Below are positions 15,601-17,154 of a stretch of DNA of 17,154 nucleotides, piece after piece. Position numbers and translations under genes: made by a program. The notes below the pieces were generated by a model. It was not told the DNA's origin and made no database searches. It saw only the letters and a list, made by a program, of their open reading frames with translations. Each line of letters begins with the position of its first letter. Position 1 is the stretch's first letter. The stretch covers positions 1 through 17,154 of the forward strand of contig CAJMAW010000064.1 in assembly GCA_905211485.1 (NCBI GenBank), given 5' to 3'. This DNA is from an uncultured Lentisphaeria bacterium (GTDB taxonomy: Bacteria; Verrucomicrobiota; Lentisphaeria; Victivallales; UBA1829).

Positions 15601-17030
15601 GCAACGCTCCGGATGTCCGGCTCGTGATCGGCAATTCGGGCGACAGCATTGCCCTTCTGGCGCAGCTCTTCCGCGGGAAGTATCCCGCCGATAAAATCGA
15701 TGCCATGGGGGAGGAATCCGTGGGCATGACCATGCCGCCGGAACGTTCGGTGGCCTATGCGAACTGGCAGCTGCGGGAACTCGCGCGGATCTATGGATAT
15801 GAAAAGCTCCGTCCGGAAGCGTGTTTTGAATGGAAGAGCCGTGTGATCCGTCATTTCGGACCGGAAAAACATGCGGAGATGCGTGTCCGCGACATTCTGG
15901 TGGGGCATGCCTGGCGGATGAAGCTCCTTCCCGTCATCGGCATTTCCGAGATGGCCAACAGCTATTACAACACCATCTGGGGAGACGGCGCCTTCACGCG
16001 CTATCCGCTCCTTCAGCCTTATCCCGTGTTCCCTGCGACGGCTGTCATGACTCAGGTCCTCGATTCCGTGGATTTTCTCCGCATGGTGCCAACCGGATCT
16101 CCGACCGTTTACGCGCTGGAATTCAAACGCGGTTCTTCCTTTGTCCACGCTCTCTGGACGGCGCGCGGAACGGTCGGCGCTACGCTGGAAACGGATGCTC
16201 CTTCTCTCCGGCGGATTTCCCTCTACGGAGAGGAAAGCGTTCTTTCCCCCTCGGAAAAGGACGGGGCATTTGCCCTGGAAATTTCGGAGGAGCCCTGTTA
16301 CCTGGTTTCGGACAGCCCGGTCCGGAAACTGACTGCCGCGATGGAACGGACTTATCCCCGGGAAAACTATCCCGGTTCGGAAAAAGCCGTGGTGGCGGAC
16401 CCGGTGAACTCCACTGAGGCGTGGAAGCTCGTGACGGGGACGGACAAACGTCTGGAAGCGCCTCTGAATCCGCTGTATCTGAGCGCCATGCGGCCTGGGA
16501 AATTCGCCTTGTCCGCGGTGAAGGACGAGATCCGGGGCGATTGTCTGGAACTGCGTCTGATTCCGGAGGGCGACTGCCCCGCTCTCATGCGTGAATACGC
16601 CTTCCTCCGGATGAATTCTCCCGCCCCCATTCCAGGTACTCCGAATACGCTCGGACTCTGGGTCAAGGGCAATTCCTCCTGGGGAAAAATCTACTTTGAA
16701 CTGCTGGACGCCGACGGAGAAACCTGGATCTCCGCCGGAACCGCCGGCTACGGCTGCCAGGTCTACGACTGGCCGGAACTGATGGGAATCAACTTCGACG
16801 GATGGCATTTCCTCCAGTTCCCGCTGACTGCGCAATCCCCTGTCAAAATCTACTCCCCGGGTGAGAACCAGTGGCAGTGGCAGCATGACGGAACGGGGGA
16901 CAGAAAACTCACCTGGCCTCTGAAATTGAAGGGAATCGGTTTCGCTTTGAGCCGGCAAACCCTGAATCTTGTCGAAATGGAGCCCGTTTCGGATCTCTCC
17001 ATCCGTCTCCAGAATTTCTCAGCGTACTGA
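12684..17030 (+). CDS. Giant secreted multidomain glycosidase-like protein
   Basis: A 1448-aa exported protein. ATG 12684 has AAGGAGA 6 nt upstream and opens a Sec signal peptide (basic TGKR, hydrophobic VFWMSLCLVCAGGVSS, cleavage near SMAG). Residues about 30-230 look like a jelly-roll/LamG-type sandwich. A Lys/Gly/Ser-rich linker follows, then a second beta-rich region to about 470 and a third from about 530. Residues about 727-825 (SGRTGNVYYPDEPAFMTAEL...) look Ig-like. From about 839 (SPYFVWNFNGAHG) to about 1135 the strand-helix pattern suggests a TIM-barrel glycosidase; candidate catalytic acids are E932, E1010/E1011, E1049 (CFEWK) and E1089 (ISEMAN). A small beta domain follows (YALEFKRGSSFVHALW), and about 1260-1448 (LGLWVKGNSSWGKIYFELLD) looks carbohydrate-binding. 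Probable role: extracellular or cell-surface glycan degradation. The GH family is not identified and the enzyme could be inactive. Confidence 0.7.
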   Translation: MTGKRVFWMSLCLVCAGGVSSMAGEADGYLPETVFEEEFDGYGNTVECFSPGVSVSESPASLKHLSVRPPEGGGMLLVRKKPFLIPAEGRSEEFTVDFLMSFPQGAERNFEVRLLFEDSPGLPPERFKTVIAQIDGKRGSKLSGALVPSRIGTLNLTPLLAEMPPFPDRLWHRVVISASGEGPIRLFVERDGKLRLESQGELPPGWRLAGLNFASRHALNLDSVRVTRPGSVSLVGGERSPVEKGKKGEDHGNPAKGLETAAGGNKNAKNTLSGVASSSASDVIFPVSDKMAELRFSVKTGVYPAKFLIRIEEGDAAARQEGAPEEGKKAEPVVYTLSSFAQDDSRKVLREVTEDKDGKTVKTARFVDEAFKLPDSGMLFSGPGAGSLRIYTRPRLKYRYTEEQKRALLSRWDECGEDASEHHFQFRLTRTPSAFQLWLDGRFLCDVPGLQSVRSLTLSLPAGARYSVTEAAAAPQQTSSSVSRSRLLPVPDLQLPLSIAECLHEGKADPASADTGKEKGKNGPPSSPEGLLIDGVYFRDFPSEAAFRTAHCRENLGSFMLECDGYLSRSAFDGISENLLIRVPCAQYVRAHVLCSFDGDPGKSSDVTARLTRYLDNGGRSPAAMAQQTVTLPRSSSDPLPPNVRKAGTVPGDSGRDLYLVSFDLPAGQIQDLIFMENSPFLDFEVLGGLYEKDNYYLSRAEKPALKPSGVLVHAATLERSPVSFRVFSGRTGNVYYPDEPAFMTAELTAEKPGRFLVEWDVRDRKGKLLQSRSDSVDFASAGETCSLKMDFPGKDCGYYPVRVSLKAPSEDSGGALPPIVSFEGAYARIPADTRKAGYESPYFVWNFNGAHGTPRDPEIFGDILKRMGVRRTLPGKRTEEDLKPFGLTLGQFGSLRAKGNTPEERAADLDAQIRELRKKYPHTDMALIFHESGGGPVPLELIGGKTEVTPQVAEQDRKRVQAALEIADAWTRNAPDVRLVIGNSGDSIALLAQLFRGKYPADKIDAMGEESVGMTMPPERSVAYANWQLRELARIYGYEKLRPEACFEWKSRVIRHFGPEKHAEMRVRDILVGHAWRMKLLPVIGISEMANSYYNTIWGDGAFTRYPLLQPYPVFPATAVMTQVLDSVDFLRMVPTGSPTVYALEFKRGSSFVHALWTARGTVGATLETDAPSLRRISLYGEESVLSPSEKDGAFALEISEEPCYLVSDSPVRKLTAAMERTYPRENYPGSEKAVVADPVNSTEAWKLVTGTDKRLEAPLNPLYLSAMRPGKFALSAVKDEIRGDCLELRLIPEGDCPALMREYAFLRMNSPAPIPGTPNTLGLWVKGNSSWGKIYFELLDADGETWISAGTAGYGCQVYDWPELMGINFDGWHFLQFPLTAQSPVKIYSPGENQWQWQHDGTGDRKLTWPLKLKGIGFALSRQTLNLVEMEPVSDLSIRLQNFSAY

Positions 17031-17065
17031 AGAGGAGAAGGGGGCTTCTTTCTGCCGATCTCTGA

Positions 17066-17086
17066 TGATCCTTCCCGGAAGGATCA
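17066..17086. repeat. 21-bp palindrome downstream of the giant gene
   Basis: TGATCCTTCC and GGAAGGATCA are perfect 10-bp arms around a central C. Flanking TGCCG and CGGCA can lengthen the stem with bulges. No T run follows, so it is not a standard terminator; it lies 36 bp past the stop codon and could be a 3'-end or protein-binding element. Confidence 0.5.
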
Positions 17087-17116
17087 GATCCGCGGCACAG
17101 AAAAGGACAGGAGAGA

Positions 17117-17134
17117 AAAAACAGACCTGTTTTT
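17117..17134. terminator. AT-rich hairpin, possible terminator of the giant gene
   Basis: AAAAACAG (17117-17124) and CTGTTTTT (17127-17134) are perfect 8-bp arms around two bases, ending in a T5-C-TT run. The stem is AT-rich, so termination strength would be modest, and it could act in either direction. Confidence 0.35.
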
Positions 17135-17154
17135 CTTGGATTCTCCCGCAGAAG

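Noticed and set aside
12879..16958. 1359-codon open frame on the minus strand
   Set aside because: It lies antisense to the giant exported protein, which has a ribosome site, signal peptide and coherent domains. The antisense product is Arg/His/Pro-rich without recognisable motifs and arises from the codon bias of the real gene.

Overview
The window looks like chromosomal DNA of a strictly anaerobic, Gram-negative-type bacterium of moderate to high GC. The evidence is a superoxide reductase, flavodiiron protein and rubredoxin cluster typical of anaerobes, a member of the TIGR02757/DUF2400 family, strong AGGAGG-type ribosome binding sites and a very large secreted multidomain glycosidase-like protein. 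This mix would fit the Lentisphaerota/Verrucomicrobiota side of the PVC group (Victivallis-like). That assignment is an inference from gene content; there is no rRNA here to prove it. I see no tRNA, rRNA, CRISPR array, insertion sequence or prophage gene.

Left third: a minus-strand three-gene unit runs from a promoter at about 3927-3900 to an intrinsic terminator at 40-8. It encodes a membrane-anchored HExxH metalloprotease-like protein (TTG start, Ser-Thr-Val tandem repeat), a Nif3-like dinuclear-metal protein whose start overlaps the protease end by 35 bp, and a GT-C type membrane glycosyltransferase. A perfect LacI-type palindrome lies just downstream of the promoter. Divergent from it, on the plus strand, are cobO/btuR (corrinoid adenosyltransferase) and, 2 bp later, a NagD-like HAD phosphatase.

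Middle: a minus-strand hybrid sensor histidine kinase (5591-7612) converges on the HAD gene across a 148-bp gap that holds a repeated 15-mer. About 560 bp without a convincing gene then precede a plus-strand oxidative-stress unit: desulfoferrodoxin/superoxide reductase, flavodiiron O2/NO reductase, a 52-aa rubredoxin, and a TIGR02757 protein that starts inside the end of the rubredoxin gene. Rubredoxin is the likely electron donor to both reductases. A terminator-like structure between the flavodiiron and rubredoxin genes may set their expression ratio. A series of perfect stem-loops lies upstream of the first gene.

Right third: a minus-strand gene with HEAT-like and SirB1/transglutaminase-like character converges on the TIGR02757 gene; the gap carries oppositely oriented terminators. 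After a gene-free, purine- and G-rich stretch, a single 1448-aa Sec-exported protein fills the rest. It has jelly-roll-like N-terminal regions, an Ig-like segment, a probable TIM-barrel glycosidase-like core and a C-terminal carbohydrate-binding-like region. The window ends in two hairpins downstream of it.

No wholly new multi-gene system is evident. The least familiar pieces are the protease-Nif3-glycosyltransferase operon with its operator, the structured leader and cysteine-rich variant of the superoxide reductase, and the giant secreted protein.
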